DNA of 61,126 nt from Deltaproteobacteria bacterium. Lineage in GTDB: Bacteria > Desulfobacterota > Desulfuromonadia > Desulfuromonadales > BM103. The translations under genes and the position numbers were made by a program. Below the pieces are notes generated by a model. It saw only the letters and a program-made list of their open reading frames with translations, searched no databases and had not been told where the DNA came from. The stretch is taken from assembly GCA_005774545.1 (NCBI GenBank), contig VAUL01000014.1, positions 1 to 61,126 on the forward strand. Reading direction: 5' to 3'. Shown one piece after another: positions 46,485-56,316 of this stretch. How positions within the stretch are numbered: position 1 is the stretch's first letter; each line of letters opens with the position of its first letter.

Positions 46485-46524
46485 AAAAACGACAGGCGAG
46501 CACGGCATGACGCCTCTCGCCTGT
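46485..46524 (-). terminator. Hairpin with T run between gnnA and gnnB
   Basis: On the minus strand a 9-base perfect stem (ACAGGCGAG ... CTCGCCTGT, arms 46516-46524 and 46492-46500) has a 15-base loop and is followed by CGTTTTTC. This looks like an intrinsic terminator or attenuator in the middle of the lipid A operon. Confidence 0.55.
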
Positions 46525-46549
46525 GCCTCCGCGCTACGGGTCGAATGGG

Positions 46550-47500
46550 TCAGGCGCTCACTTCGTGCCAGAGCCGGCCGCTGATCTGCATGGCGATTTC
46601 GAGGGCCCGCCGGCCGTCTTCCCCCGAGACCACCGGCGCGGTCCCGTCGCTGACGGCGGCAATGAAGGCGGCGATTTCGTCGCGGAGGGCATCGCTCTGC
46701 TCGAAACGGCGCTCCTCCATGACGATGTCGGGCAACCCCGGAATCTGGCTGGCACCGGGCTGACGCCGGAAGATGGCGATGGAACGGTTCTGATAATCGA
46801 TGGAGATGTAGGCATCCTTCTGGAAGATGCGGATCTTGCGCATGGTTTCGCGGCTGGCGCGGCTGGCCGTCACGTTGGCCACGCAGCCGTTGGCAAACTG
46901 CAGCCGCGCGTTGGCGATATCGACTTCCCCGGAGAGCACCGGCACGCCGACCGCGTTGACCGCCGCGATCGGGTGGCGGACCAGGCTGAGCAGGATGTCG
47001 ATGTCGTGGATCATCAGGTCGAGGACGACGTTGACGTCGGTGCCGCGCGGCTTGAACGGCGCCAGGCGGTGCGACTCGATGAACAGCGGGTTGTTGAGCA
47101 CCCCCTGCAGCGCGATCACCGCCGGGTTGAAACGCTCGAGGTGGCCGACCTGCAGCACCAGCTTGCGCTCCGCGGCAATCCGGATCAGTTCGTCCGCCTC
47201 GGCGACGGTCTGGGTGATCGGCTTTTCGAGCAGCACGTGGACGCCGTTCTCAAGGAATTCCCTGGCAACGGCATAGTGGTACTGGGTCGGCACCGCGATC
47301 GAGACCAGATCGACCCGGCCGAACAGCTGCCGGTGGTCGGTGAAGGCCGGGCAGCCGACCTCGGCGGCAACCTCGGCGGCACGCTCGGGACTGGCATCGA
47401 CCACCCCGGCCAGGATCACGCCCTCATGGTCGCGGTACTTCTGGGCATGGAACCGGCCAAGGTAGCCGACCCCGATGACTGCGGCACGCAACGCGGACAT
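46550..47500 (-). CDS. gnnA: Gfo/Idh/MocA-family oxidoreductase, GnnA-like
   Basis: A 316-residue NAD-dependent oxidoreductase. The N-terminal Rossmann loop is V-I-G-V-G-Y-L-G-R-F-H-A-Q (8-20), followed by the family motif L-L-E-K-P-I-T with the catalytic Lys, and V-G-H-L-E-R-F-N-P, D-L-M-I-H-D-I-D. These variants match the small group of Gfo/Idh proteins found between lpxA and lpxB. With the aminotransferase it would make the 3-amino UDP-sugar for LpxA. Its ATG lies nine bases after the lpxA stop. Confidence 0.83.
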   Translation of the reverse strand: MSALRAAVIGVGYLGRFHAQKYRDHEGVILAGVVDASPERAAEVAAEVGCPAFTDHRQLFGRVDLVSIAVPTQYHYAVAREFLENGVHVLLEKPITQTVAEADELIRIAAERKLVLQVGHLERFNPAVIALQGVLNNPLFIESHRLAPFKPRGTDVNVVLDLMIHDIDILLSLVRHPIAAVNAVGVPVLSGEVDIANARLQFANGCVANVTASRASRETMRKIRIFQKDAYISIDYQNRSIAIFRRQPGASQIPGLPDIVMEERRFEQSDALRDEIAAFIAAVSDGTAPVVSGEDGRRALEIAMQISGRLWHEVSA

Positions 47501-47509
47501 GACGGCACC

Positions 47510-48280
47510 CTAACGGGCGATCCCCCGGTGGCTCTGCTTGATGAACCCGACAAAGTGCTGGACTTCGGGGATCGTGCCGTAGTCGCGCTCGATGCGCTCC
47601 AGGGCTTCCTCCATGCGCAGCCCGGCCCGGAACAGCAGGCGATAGGCATTCTTGATGCCGCGAATCGTCTCTTCCGGGAAGCCGCGCCGCTTGAGCCCGA
47701 CCAGGTTGATGCCGATGGTCTTGGCGCGGTCGCCCTGGGCGATGGTGTAAGGGGGGATGTCCTGGGTGATCATCGCGCCGCCGCTGATCATGGTATGGCA
47801 GCCGAGCCGGCAGAACTGGTGCACCGCGACCAGGCCGCCGAGGATGGCGTTGTCCTCGACCTCGACATGCCCGGCCAGGGTTGCGGCGTTGGCCATGACG
47901 ATGCGGTTGTGCACCCGGCAGTCGTGCGCCACGTGGGAATAGGCCATGAACAGGTTGTCGCTGCCGACCACCGTGCGGCCGCCGCCCTCGACGGTGCCGC
48001 GGTGGAGCGTGGCGAACTCGCGGATGCGGTTGCGGTCGCCGATCACCAGCCAGGTCTCCTCACCCTTGTACTTGAGGTCCTGGGGGCCGGCGCCCACCGA
48101 AGCAAACTGGAAGATCTGGTTGTCGCAGCCGATCTCGGTCCAGCGCTCGATCACGACATGGGCGCCGATCTGGGTGCCGGCACCGATCTTCACCTGCTCG
48201 CCGATAATGCTGTAGGGGCCGACGGTAACGCCGGCATCCAGCTGTGCCGTGGGATGGATGATGGCTGTCGGATGGATCAT
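47510..48280 (-). CDS. lpxA: Acyl-[ACP]-UDP-sugar acyltransferase LpxA
   Basis: A 256-residue left-handed beta-helix acyltransferase with hexapeptide repeats. The catalytic and binding histidines of E. coli LpxA are kept: S-H-V-A-H-D-C-R (His125 equivalent), L-A-G-H-V, and A-V-H-Q-F-C. The Gly at the place of E. coli Gly173 (M-I-S-G-G-A) is also retained, suggesting long hydroxyacyl chains. C-terminal helical part ends ...[10 protein letters not shown]. If gnnA/gnnB supply the sugar, this LpxA would make an amide rather than an ester. Overlaps fabZ (ATGA). Confidence 0.95.
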   Translation of the reverse strand: MIHPTAIIHPTAQLDAGVTVGPYSIIGEQVKIGAGTQIGAHVVIERWTEIGCDNQIFQFASVGAGPQDLKYKGEETWLVIGDRNRIREFATLHRGTVEGGGRTVVGSDNLFMAYSHVAHDCRVHNRIVMANAATLAGHVEVEDNAILGGLVAVHQFCRLGCHTMISGGAMITQDIPPYTIAQGDRAKTIGINLVGLKRRGFPEETIRGIKNAYRLLFRAGLRMEEALERIERDYGTIPEVQHFVGFIKQSHRGIAR

Positions 48281-48723
48281 GATTTACCTTCACTCGCCGC
48301 AAAAGTCGCTTTCAGTTCCGCCTCGGCCACCAGCTTGTCGTTGACGAAGGCCTGGCCGGCGAAGGTGTAGATCCCGCGCTTGAGGCTGGTCAGGACCAGT
48401 TCGAGGCGCAGCACGTCGCCGGGGAGGACCGGCTTGCGGAAGCGCGCCTGGTCGATGCCGACGAAATACGGGACCTTCCCCTCCTCGACCTCCCCGGCCA
48501 TCTGCGCATACACGCCGCCGACCTGGGCCATGGCCTCGAGGATCAGGACTCCCGGCATGATCGGATGCCCGGGGAAGTGCCCCTGGAAAAACGGTTCGTT
48601 GATCGTCACGTTTTTTATGCCGACGATCCTCGACCCCTTCTCGAAGCTGGCGATCCGGTCGACCAGCAGGAAGGGGTAGCGATGCGGCAGGTACTTCATG
48701 ATCTCGAGCGTGTTCAGTTCCAT
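48277..48723 (-). CDS. fabZ: 3-hydroxyacyl-[ACP] dehydratase FabZ
   Basis: The ATG at 48723 is one base after the lpxD stop and gives 148 residues. Extra in-frame sequence above it is lpxD shadow. Catalytic marks are [12 protein letters not shown] with His and [21 protein letters not shown] with Glu. It dehydrates hydroxyacyl-ACP and competes for the LpxA/LpxD substrate, so its place in the lpx operon balances phospholipid and LPS. Confidence 0.97.
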   Translation of the reverse strand: MELNTLEIMKYLPHRYPFLLVDRIASFEKGSRIVGIKNVTINEPFFQGHFPGHPIMPGVLILEAMAQVGGVYAQMAGEVEEGKVPYFVGIDQARFRKPVLPGDVLRLELVLTSLKRGIYTFAGQAFVNDKLVAEAELKATFAASEGKS

Positions 48724-48724
48724 G

Positions 48725-49786
48725 TCAGTCCTTCTCCTCCGTACGATGATTTTCCAGAGCATTCAGGCGCTGCTTGAGTTGCTGCATCTCCTTCCGCATC
48801 TCGGGAAGGTGCGTCATGGTCATGGCCATCTTCATCCACTCGCGATGCGGCATCAGCGGGAAGCCGGCCATGACCTGGCGGTCCTTGACGTCGTTGGTAA
48901 CGCCGCCGCGCCCGGCGATGGTGACGAAATCACCGACCTTGATATGGCCGGCGATCGCCGCCTGCCCGCCGAGCGTGCAATGGCGGCCGACCGACGTGCT
49001 CCCGGCGATCCCCGACTGGGCGACCAGGATGCCGTTCTCCCCGACCTGGACGTTATGGGCGATCTGCACCAGGTTGTCGATCTTGGTGCCGCGCCCGACC
49101 CGGGTATCGCCGAGGGTGCCGCGGTCGATGCAGCTGCAGGCGCCGAGTTCGACATCGTCCTCGACGATCACCCGCCCGGTCTGCGGGATCTTCTCGTAGC
49201 GCTCGCCGTCGGGAGCGAAGCCGAACCCGTCGGAACCGACCACGGCATTGGGCTGCAGGATGACGCGATCGCCGACGACGCAGCGCTCGCGGACCACGGC
49301 GCCGGCATGCAGCACGCAGTCGGCCCCGATCACCGCCTGCGGATAGACGGTCACGTTGGGATGAAGCACGGTCCCGGCGCCGATCCTGGCCCCGGCACCC
49401 ACCACGCAGCCGGCGCAGACCGCCGCCGTGGCGGCCACCTCGGCCGACGGATCGACGCTCGCGCCGGGATGAATCCCCTGCGGCACGGCCAACGCCGGGT
49501 GGAAATGGGCCAGGATTCTGGCGAAGGCCAGGTAGGGATTGGGGTGGAGCAGCAGGGTGCGGTCGATGGCCCCGTCGAGCGACGGGTGCACGATCACCAC
49601 GTCCGCGCGGGTCGTCTCAAGCTGGCTCCGGTATTTCGGGTTGGCCAGGAAGGTGATCTCCCCCGCCCCGGCACGATCCAGGGGGGCGACGCCGGAGACC
49701 GGCAGCTCCGCGTTGCCGCGGACCTGCCCGCCGACCAGTTCTGCCAGGCTCCCGACCGTTGCGGGGACGCGCTCTGCTGCGGACAT
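48725..49786 (-). CDS. lpxD: UDP-3-O-(3-hydroxyacyl)glucosamine N-acyltransferase
   Basis: A 353-residue protein: N-terminal uridine-binding domain (about 1-100; I-T-F-L-A-N-P-K-Y), hexapeptide beta-helix (about 105-315; repeats such as [10 protein letters not shown]), the catalytic His in [10 protein letters not shown], and a C-terminal helix with M-P-H-R-E-W and coiled-coil-like [11 protein letters not shown]. It adds the second hydroxyacyl chain to the lipid A precursor. Confidence 0.96.
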   Translation of the reverse strand: MSAAERVPATVGSLAELVGGQVRGNAELPVSGVAPLDRAGAGEITFLANPKYRSQLETTRADVVIVHPSLDGAIDRTLLLHPNPYLAFARILAHFHPALAVPQGIHPGASVDPSAEVAATAAVCAGCVVGAGARIGAGTVLHPNVTVYPQAVIGADCVLHAGAVVRERCVVGDRVILQPNAVVGSDGFGFAPDGERYEKIPQTGRVIVEDDVELGACSCIDRGTLGDTRVGRGTKIDNLVQIAHNVQVGENGILVAQSGIAGSTSVGRHCTLGGQAAIAGHIKVGDFVTIAGRGGVTNDVKDRQVMAGFPLMPHREWMKMAMTMTHLPEMRKEMQQLKQRLNALENHRTEEKD

Positions 49787-49790
49787 CGGG

Positions 49791-50318
49791 CTACTTCCCG
49801 GCCGACTGCTTGTCGAAGGCCTGAATCACCCGGTCGGTCATGTCGATGCCGTCGTTGGCATAGAGGATCGAGCTCTCGGTCTTCTCCAGGATCAGCGTGT
49901 ACCCTTCCTGCTTGCCGATCTGCTGCACCACCTTGAAAATCTCTTCGAGGATCTTGCGGGTGTAGTCGGCATCGGTCTGCTGCAGCTCTTCCTGGATGTC
50001 CTTGGTCAGCCGCTGGTAGTCCTTGACCTTCTGCTGGTAGTCGCGCTCCTTGGCGGCACGGGCCTCGGCGGAGAGGAGCATGGCCTGCTTTTCGAGGTCG
50101 TCCTTGAGCTTCTTCAGCTCTTCCTGCTTTTTCTGCACGCTGGCATCGTAGTCCTTGAACTTGGCCTTCATCTTTTCCTTGGCGGCCTTGCCGGCCGAGG
50201 ACATGTTGAGGGCTTTCTGCAGATCGACGTAACCGACTTTCATGGCATCGGTCGCCATCGCAGCCGGGACGGCAACCAGGGTGAGCATGGCAACGGCCAG
50301 CAGCATCAGACGCTTCAT
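49791..50318 (-). CDS. skp: Periplasmic chaperone Skp/OmpH family
   Basis: The ATG at 50318 has AAAGGAG upstream and yields 175 residues. It has a clear signal peptide (K-R-L-M-L-L-A-V-A-M-L-T-L-V-A, cut near A-M-A), then V-G-Y-V-D-L-Q-K-A-L and a long charged coiled coil (about residues 45-125) rich in K, E, Q, as in Skp, which carries unfolded outer membrane proteins. It sits between bamA and lpxD, the common order. Confidence 0.92.
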   Translation of the reverse strand: MKRLMLLAVAMLTLVAVPAAMATDAMKVGYVDLQKALNMSSAGKAAKEKMKAKFKDYDASVQKKQEELKKLKDDLEKQAMLLSAEARAAKERDYQQKVKDYQRLTKDIQEELQQTDADYTRKILEEIFKVVQQIGKQEGYTLILEKTESSILYANDGIDMTDRVIQAFDKQSAGK

Positions 50319-50418
50319 CCACTTATCTCCTTTGGTTCCAGATGGCCCGACCTGCGGTCGAGCCGGGAGGTTTGAACAGTGACGGCCGCTCCGGCGCACA
50401 CGCCCCGGGGCGCCCCTG

Positions 50419-52665
50419 CTAGAAAAATCTGCCGATCATGAAATCGACCCGGGAGCGATCCTCCCACGGCTCCGGATCGAGGTTGTAGCCCCATTCGACG
50501 CGCAGGGGACCGAGCGGGCTGAGCCAGCGGATCCCCGCGCCGACGCTGTAGCGCCAGGACGAGAGGAAGCTCTCGCCGTTCCCCCAGGCGTTGCCGACGT
50601 CGAAGAAGGTCACCCCCTTGACGCCCAGATCCTTGACCAGCGGGAAGACCCACTCGAAGTTGAAGAACGCCTCCTTGGTCGCCCCCGTGTAGAAGCCGTC
50701 CTCGTCGCGCGGGCCGACCTCGCGCGGCTCGAAGCCGCGCAGGGTATTGATGCCGCCGAGATAGAACCGCTCGTCCAGCGGCGCTTCCTCGCCGCCGAGG
50801 GCCTGGAGGTAGCCGACCTGGCCGTGCGCCGACAGCACGGTCCCGAAAGCCGCCGGCCAGAAGTGCCGGTAGTCGAGGATGTACTTGCTGAACTTCTCGG
50901 TGCCGCCGAGGCCGGCCAGTTCCCAGGACGCCTCGAGCAGGCCGCCCTTGGTCGGATCGAGGCGATAGTCCGAGGTGTCGCGGGTAAAGGTGCCGGTCAC
51001 CGAGGAGATCGTCGAGGACCCTTCCTCCTCCTTGATGTTCCAGGAGGCATAGTCGTCGATGTCGTAGATCTCCTTCTTCTCGTACCGGTAGACGAACAGG
51101 GCGCGCGAAAATTCGTCGTACACCGGCATGCCGAGCTTGATCGCGCCGCCGGTCGCGCGCCGGCTGAAATCCTTCCATTCGCGCTCGGTCTTGTAGAGCT
51201 CGAAGCCGAGCACCAGGTTGCGGTCGAGGAAGTAGGGATCGGTCAGGCCGATCTGGTAGGTCGTGCTCTCGCCGCCGAGCGAACCGGCGAGGTTCAGCTT
51301 CCAGCCCCGCCCGAGGAAGTTCTCCTGGGTCACGGACCCCTGCCCCACGAAGCCGTCGACCGAGGAGTAGCCGGCGCCGACGCTGAAGGTGCCGGTCGAC
51401 CGCTCCTTGACGTTGACGTCGACATTGATGTGGTTGCGATCCGTCCCCTCGCTGGTCGTCACGTCGACGGTCTCGAAGAACCCGAGGTTGTTGATCCGGG
51501 TCTTGCTGCGCTTGAGCGCCGAGGCGTTGAACAGGTCGCCTTCGACCAGCTTGATCTCGCGGCGAATGACCTTGTCGCGGGTCTTGTTATTGCCGGAGAT
51601 GTTGATCCGCTCGACCGAGACCTGCGGCCCCTGCTCGATCTCCAGGGCCAGGTCGATCAGCTTGGTGGCGTCGTCGGCCCTGGTCAGCGGCGCAACGTTG
51701 ACGTAGGCGTAGCCCTTGTCGGCGTAGAGATCGGAGATCTTGCCGATCCCCTTGCGCAGCAGCTCGCGCGAGAAGACGTCGCCGGAGCGCAATTCCAGCA
51801 GGGCAAGGAGCTCGTCCTTACCGGCGATCAGCTCGCCGATCGCATCGAGCTTGCCGATCCGGTACTGTTCGCCCTCGTCGATCTGGATCAGGATCAGCAT
51901 GTTCCGGCGGTCATCCACCAGCGAGATGACCGGCTTGCGGACCTTGACCCGGATATAGCCCTGGTTGAAGTACTGATCGGCGATCCGCTCGAGATCCTGC
52001 TCGAGCAGGGCCTCGTCGTAGTTGCCCCGCCCGGTCAGCCAGGAGAACATCCACTTCTCCTGGGTGTCCATGACCCGGCGCAGTTCGCGTTCCGAGAAGA
52101 CCGTGTTCCCCTCGAAGCGCAGGTCCTTGACCCGCACCAGGTTCCCCTCGTCGATGCGGAAGGTGACCAGCGCCTCGTTGTCGGCGTTGATCTCGCTGGC
52201 GGGGGTGATTTCGGCCGCGTAATAGCCGTCCTTGACGTATTCGGCCTTGATGGCCGCCACACTCTTCTGCACTTCGTAGGGATCGTAGATGTCGGGAACC
52301 TTGAGCGTCACCACCCCCTGCAGGCGCTCGGTGCCGAGCTGCTTGTTCCCGTCGAAGCGCACGCTGCGCACCAGGGGGCGCTCCGTGACCTGCAGGACCA
52401 GGATCTGGACGCCGCCGCGGGTTTCGACCTGGGCGGTGACATCGGAAAACCGCCCGATCCGGTAGACGGCCTTGATGGCCTCATCGATCTGCGCCGGGGT
52501 CACGATCTGCCCCTTGTGCAGGGAGATCGCACCCAGGATCGAATCGGCCTTGACGCGACGGTTGCCGGCGACTTCGATGTCGGCGATCTGATATTCGTCC
52601 GCCGCCCACGAAGGGACGACCCAGATCAGCAGAAACAACAACAGCAGTACCACCCTCTTGATCAT
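50419..52665 (-). CDS. bamA: Outer membrane protein assembly factor BamA
   Basis: A 748-residue Omp85 protein. Signal peptide at 1-21 (V-V-L-L-L-L-F-L-L-I-W-V-V-P-S-W-A), then five POTRA domains to about residue 345, then a C-terminal beta-barrel ending in I-G-R-F-F, with the aromatic last residue of barrel proteins. The barrel has the G-G-L-L-E-A-S-W-E and N-T-L-R-G-F-E-P-R-E segments (the R-G-F motif, V/I-R-G-F). It inserts beta-barrel proteins into the outer membrane. A promoter lies just upstream. Confidence 0.96.
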   Translation of the reverse strand: MIKRVVLLLLFLLIWVVPSWAADEYQIADIEVAGNRRVKADSILGAISLHKGQIVTPAQIDEAIKAVYRIGRFSDVTAQVETRGGVQILVLQVTERPLVRSVRFDGNKQLGTERLQGVVTLKVPDIYDPYEVQKSVAAIKAEYVKDGYYAAEITPASEINADNEALVTFRIDEGNLVRVKDLRFEGNTVFSERELRRVMDTQEKWMFSWLTGRGNYDEALLEQDLERIADQYFNQGYIRVKVRKPVISLVDDRRNMLILIQIDEGEQYRIGKLDAIGELIAGKDELLALLELRSGDVFSRELLRKGIGKISDLYADKGYAYVNVAPLTRADDATKLIDLALEIEQGPQVSVERINISGNNKTRDKVIRREIKLVEGDLFNASALKRSKTRINNLGFFETVDVTTSEGTDRNHINVDVNVKERSTGTFSVGAGYSSVDGFVGQGSVTQENFLGRGWKLNLAGSLGGESTTYQIGLTDPYFLDRNLVLGFELYKTEREWKDFSRRATGGAIKLGMPVYDEFSRALFVYRYEKKEIYDIDDYASWNIKEEEGSSTISSVTGTFTRDTSDYRLDPTKGGLLEASWELAGLGGTEKFSKYILDYRHFWPAAFGTVLSAHGQVGYLQALGGEEAPLDERFYLGGINTLRGFEPREVGPRDEDGFYTGATKEAFFNFEWVFPLVKDLGVKGVTFFDVGNAWGNGESFLSSWRYSVGAGIRWLSPLGPLRVEWGYNLDPEPWEDRSRVDFMIGRFF

Positions 52666-52706
52666 CGCAAGCCGGCTCCGGGAATGGGGTCTAATCCAAA
52701 TGACGC

Positions 52707-52736
52707 ATTATAGGGGAAGCAACAGCGGGGTGTAAA
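52707..52736 (-). promoter_or_regulatory. Sigma-70-type promoter for bamA operon
   Basis: Minus strand: TTTACA (52731-52736), an 18-base spacer, then TATAAT (52707-52712). The bamA ATG at 52665 is about 42 bases downstream. The intergenic region (52666-52789) is the largest one in the lipid A section. Confidence 0.7.
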
Positions 52737-52789
52737 CCGAAAACTAAGGGGGTGACCAGGGGCCGGATGACCATTCCAACTCACTGAAA

Positions 52790-53455
<666 letters not shown>

Positions 53456-53502
53456 CTCACCCCACCCCGCACGCGCATCCCCTTCCTCACCTTTTGCCTT
53501 TC

Positions 53503-53532
53503 ACTCATCGCTCATCGCTCAGCACTCAGCAC
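53503..53532 (-). repeat. 30-base repeat, copy B, between lolC and lolD
   Basis: Read on the minus strand it matches the copy in rfbB (22761-22790) at 29 of 30 bases. It is built of tandem 7-base units (GCTGAGT, GATGAGC types) and sits directly after the lolC stop. Confidence 0.85.
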
Positions 53533-53536
53533 TGGC

Positions 53537-54793
53537 TTACTCGTACCTGAGCGCTTCGGCCGGGTCCATCCGCGCCGCGCGCCAGGCCGGGTAAATGGTG
53601 GCCAGCAGCGAAATGCTCATGGCCACGACGATCACGGCGATCACGTCGCCGGAGTTGACCACCGACGGGAAGCGGTCCATGCCGTAGACCGCCTGGTCGA
53701 AGATCTTCACCCCCAGCAGCCGCTCGAGCCCCTTGATGATCGGATCGGCGTTCTTGGCCAGGAGCAGGCCGAAGAGCGTCCCCAGCAGCGTGCCGACCGT
53801 GCCGACGATCAGCCCCTCGAGGATGAAGATCTTCATGATGCTGCGCGACGTCGCCCCCATGGAGCGCAGGATGGCGATGTCCCGGTGCTTCTCCATGACC
53901 ACCATGATCAGCGTCGTGGCGATGTTGAAGGCCGCCACCAGGACGATGATCGCCAGGACGATGAAGAGCCCGAGCTTCTCCAGGTTGAGCGCCGCGAGGA
54001 ACGAGCCGAACAGGTCTTCCCAGGAGCGCACCGAATAGGGGAAGGGATAGTGCGCCCGCAGGGCCTGCGCCACGGGGCGGGCCTGGTCGAAGCCGTCGAC
54101 CTCGATCTCGACGCCGCTGACCGCGCCGTTCAGCCCGAAAAAGCTCTGGGCCTGGGCGAGGTCGATGTAGGCGAAGTAGGTGTCGATGAACCCGCCGCGC
54201 TGCTGGATGATGCCGACCACGCGGAACGCCTTCATCTTCGGGATCATGCCGAACGGCGTGATGCTGAACATCGGCGGGATGACGTTGATGGTGTCGCCCA
54301 CCGTCACGCCGAGGGCCGCCGCCGTGTCGAGCGCGACGATGATCCCCGGCGGGGCGCCGGCCTTCCCTTCGGCGAGCAGTTCCCCGCCCGTCTTGCCGTC
54401 GTAGGTCAGCAGCGGCTGGCGCAGCACCTTGTTGTTGGCGCCGATGCCGCGCGCGTTGACCGCGGCGACGTTGTGCTTCGACAGGAGCATGACCTCCTTG
54501 GTGACGAACGGCGCCGCATCGATCACGTGCGGCGAGACCTTGCGGGCATCGTCGACCACGTTCCGGTAGTCGGCCAGGTCCTCGCCGTGCTTCTGCACCA
54601 GGACGTGGGGGATATTGCCGAGGATCTGCTGGCGGACCCCGTCGTGGAAGCCGGTCATGACCGCCAGCACCACGATCAGCGCGGCCACGCCGAGGGTGAC
54701 CCCGGCGATGGAGATGAAGGAGATGACCGAGATGAAGGTCTGCTTGCGCTTGGCCCGCAGGTAGCGGAGGCTGACAAAGAGTTCGTAGGTCAT
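53537..54793 (-). CDS. lolC: Lipoprotein-releasing permease LolC/LolE family
   Basis: The ATG at 54793 (a GTG at 54796 is also in frame) gives 418 residues. It has an N-terminal helix near 25-45, a periplasmic domain (about 45-265) and three C-terminal helices (about 270-405), the standard FtsX-type layout. The motif I-S-F-I-S-I-A-G-V-T-L-G-V is typical of LolC/E. Only one such permease gene lies next to lolD. It may work as a homodimer, as LolF does in some bacteria, or a partner lies elsewhere. Confidence 0.93.
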   Translation of the reverse strand: MTYELFVSLRYLRAKRKQTFISVISFISIAGVTLGVAALIVVLAVMTGFHDGVRQQILGNIPHVLVQKHGEDLADYRNVVDDARKVSPHVIDAAPFVTKEVMLLSKHNVAAVNARGIGANNKVLRQPLLTYDGKTGGELLAEGKAGAPPGIIVALDTAAALGVTVGDTINVIPPMFSITPFGMIPKMKAFRVVGIIQQRGGFIDTYFAYIDLAQAQSFFGLNGAVSGVEIEVDGFDQARPVAQALRAHYPFPYSVRSWEDLFGSFLAALNLEKLGLFIVLAIIVLVAAFNIATTLIMVVMEKHRDIAILRSMGATSRSIMKIFILEGLIVGTVGTLLGTLFGLLLAKNADPIIKGLERLLGVKIFDQAVYGMDRFPSVVNSGDVIAVIVVAMSISLLATIYPAWRAARMDPAEALRYE

Positions 54794-54815
54794 CACTCGG
54801 CACTCATCGCTCAGC
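54794..54815 (-). repeat. Partial copy of the 7-base-unit repeat between lysS and lolC
   Basis: The short stretch between the lysS stop and the lolC start holds GCTGAGCGATGAGT followed by GCCGAGTG on the minus strand, units of the same kind as the copies at 53503-53532 and 22761-22790. It partly serves as the lolC ribosome-site region. Confidence 0.65.
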
Positions 54816-56298
54816 CCTGCTTCTCGGGCCTGAGCTGCGGGAAGAGGATGACGTCGCGGATCGAGGCGGAGTCGGTGAGCAGCATCACCAGCCGGTCGAT
54901 GCCGATCCCCTCCCCGGCCGTCGGCGGCAGGCCGTATTCCAGGGCGCGGATGTAGTCGTCATCCATGGCGTGGGCCTCCTCGTCGCCGGCCTCCTTCTCG
55001 GCCAGCTGCGCCAGGAAGCGCTCCTTCTGGTCGATCGGGTCGTTGAGCTCGGAGAAGGCGTTGGCCAGCTCGCGGCCGACGATGAACAGCTCGAAGCGGT
55101 CGACGATCTCGGGGTTGGCGTCGTTCTTGCGCGACAGCGGCGAGACCTCGGTGGGGTACTGGGTGATGAAGGTCGGCTGCCACAGGTGCGGCTCGGCCAC
55201 CGCCTCGAAGACCTCGGTGAGCAGCTTGCCGTGGCCGACGGTCGGCTCCACGTCGATCTCCAGCGCCTTCGCCACCTTGAGCAGGGCGGCGTGGTCGTCG
55301 AGCACCGCGGGGTCGACCTGGCCGTACTTGATGATCGCCTCGCGCACCGTCAGCCGGTCCCACGGCGGGGTCAGGTCGACCGGCTTGCCGCCGTAGCTGA
55401 TCTGCAGCGTGCCGAGCACCTCCTGGGCCACATGGCAGATGAGCTTCTCGGTGAAGTTCATCAGGTCCTCGTAGGTGGCGTAGGCCTGGTAGAACTCCAT
55501 CATGGTGAACTCGGGGTTGTGGCGGATCGAGATCCCCTCGTTGCGGAAGTTGCGGTTGATCTCGAAGACCCGCTCGAAGCCGCCGACCACCAGGCGCTTC
55601 AGGTACAGCTCCGGGGCGATGCGCAGGTACAGGGTCATGTCCAGCGCGTTGTGGTGGGTGACGAACGGCCGGGCCGTGGCGCCGCCGGCGATCGGCTGCA
55701 TCATCGGCGTCTCGACCTCGTGGAAGTCGTTCGCCACCATGTAGTCGCGGATGGCGCTGACGATGCGGCTGCGCTTTTTGAACACCTCGCGCACCTCGGG
55801 GTTGACGATCAGGTCGAGGTAGCGCTGGCGGTAGCGGGTCTCGACGTCGGTCAGCCCGTGCCACTTCTCGGGGAGCGGCAGGATCGACTTGGTCAGCAGC
55901 TGCAGCGAGGCGGCGCGCAGCGACAGCTCGCCGGTCTTGGTGCGAAACGGCGTGCCGACGACGCCGACGATGTCGCCGATGTCGAGCCGGCGGTAGAGGG
56001 CGAAGGTCGCCTCGCCGAGCTGCTCCTGGGCCACGTAGACCTGGCAGCGGCCGCTGCGGTCCTGCAGCTGCAGGAAGGCGGCCTTGCCGAAGTCGCGCCG
56101 GGCCATGATGCGGCCGGCCAGGGCGTACTGCGCGCTGCAGTCGGCAAGGGCCGCGGCATCGTCCCCGGCGTGGGCGGCGTGCACCTCGGCGGCGGTGTGG
56201 GTGACGCGGAAATCGTTGGCGAAGGGGTTGATCCCCTCGCCGCGCAATTCATCGAGCTTGGCCCGCCGCTGGGCGAGGACGTCGCTTTTTTCTTCCAT
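54811..56298 (-). CDS. lysS: Lysyl-tRNA synthetase, class II
   Basis: A 495-residue class II enzyme: N-terminal OB-fold anticodon domain (about 55-150), then the catalytic domain with F-H-E-V-E-T-P-M-M (motif 1 side), the motif 2 [20 protein letters not shown] and the motif 3 [10 protein letters not shown]. It charges tRNA-Lys. It is 18 bases downstream of prfB, a conserved neighbour pair in many bacteria. Confidence 0.97.
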   Translation of the reverse strand: MEEKSDVLAQRRAKLDELRGEGINPFANDFRVTHTAAEVHAAHAGDDAAALADCSAQYALAGRIMARRDFGKAAFLQLQDRSGRCQVYVAQEQLGEATFALYRRLDIGDIVGVVGTPFRTKTGELSLRAASLQLLTKSILPLPEKWHGLTDVETRYRQRYLDLIVNPEVREVFKKRSRIVSAIRDYMVANDFHEVETPMMQPIAGGATARPFVTHHNALDMTLYLRIAPELYLKRLVVGGFERVFEINRNFRNEGISIRHNPEFTMMEFYQAYATYEDLMNFTEKLICHVAQEVLGTLQISYGGKPVDLTPPWDRLTVREAIIKYGQVDPAVLDDHAALLKVAKALEIDVEPTVGHGKLLTEVFEAVAEPHLWQPTFITQYPTEVSPLSRKNDANPEIVDRFELFIVGRELANAFSELNDPIDQKERFLAQLAEKEAGDEEAHAMDDDYIRALEYGLPPTAGEGIGIDRLVMLLTDSASIRDVILFPQLRPEKQG

Positions 56299-56316
56299 GA
56301 TCGGTCCCTTTTGAAA

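Noticed and set aside
50319-50418. GC-rich palindromes between bamA and skp as a terminator
   Set aside because: Short stems only and no T run on the coding strand. The skp ribosome site follows directly, so read-through is expected.
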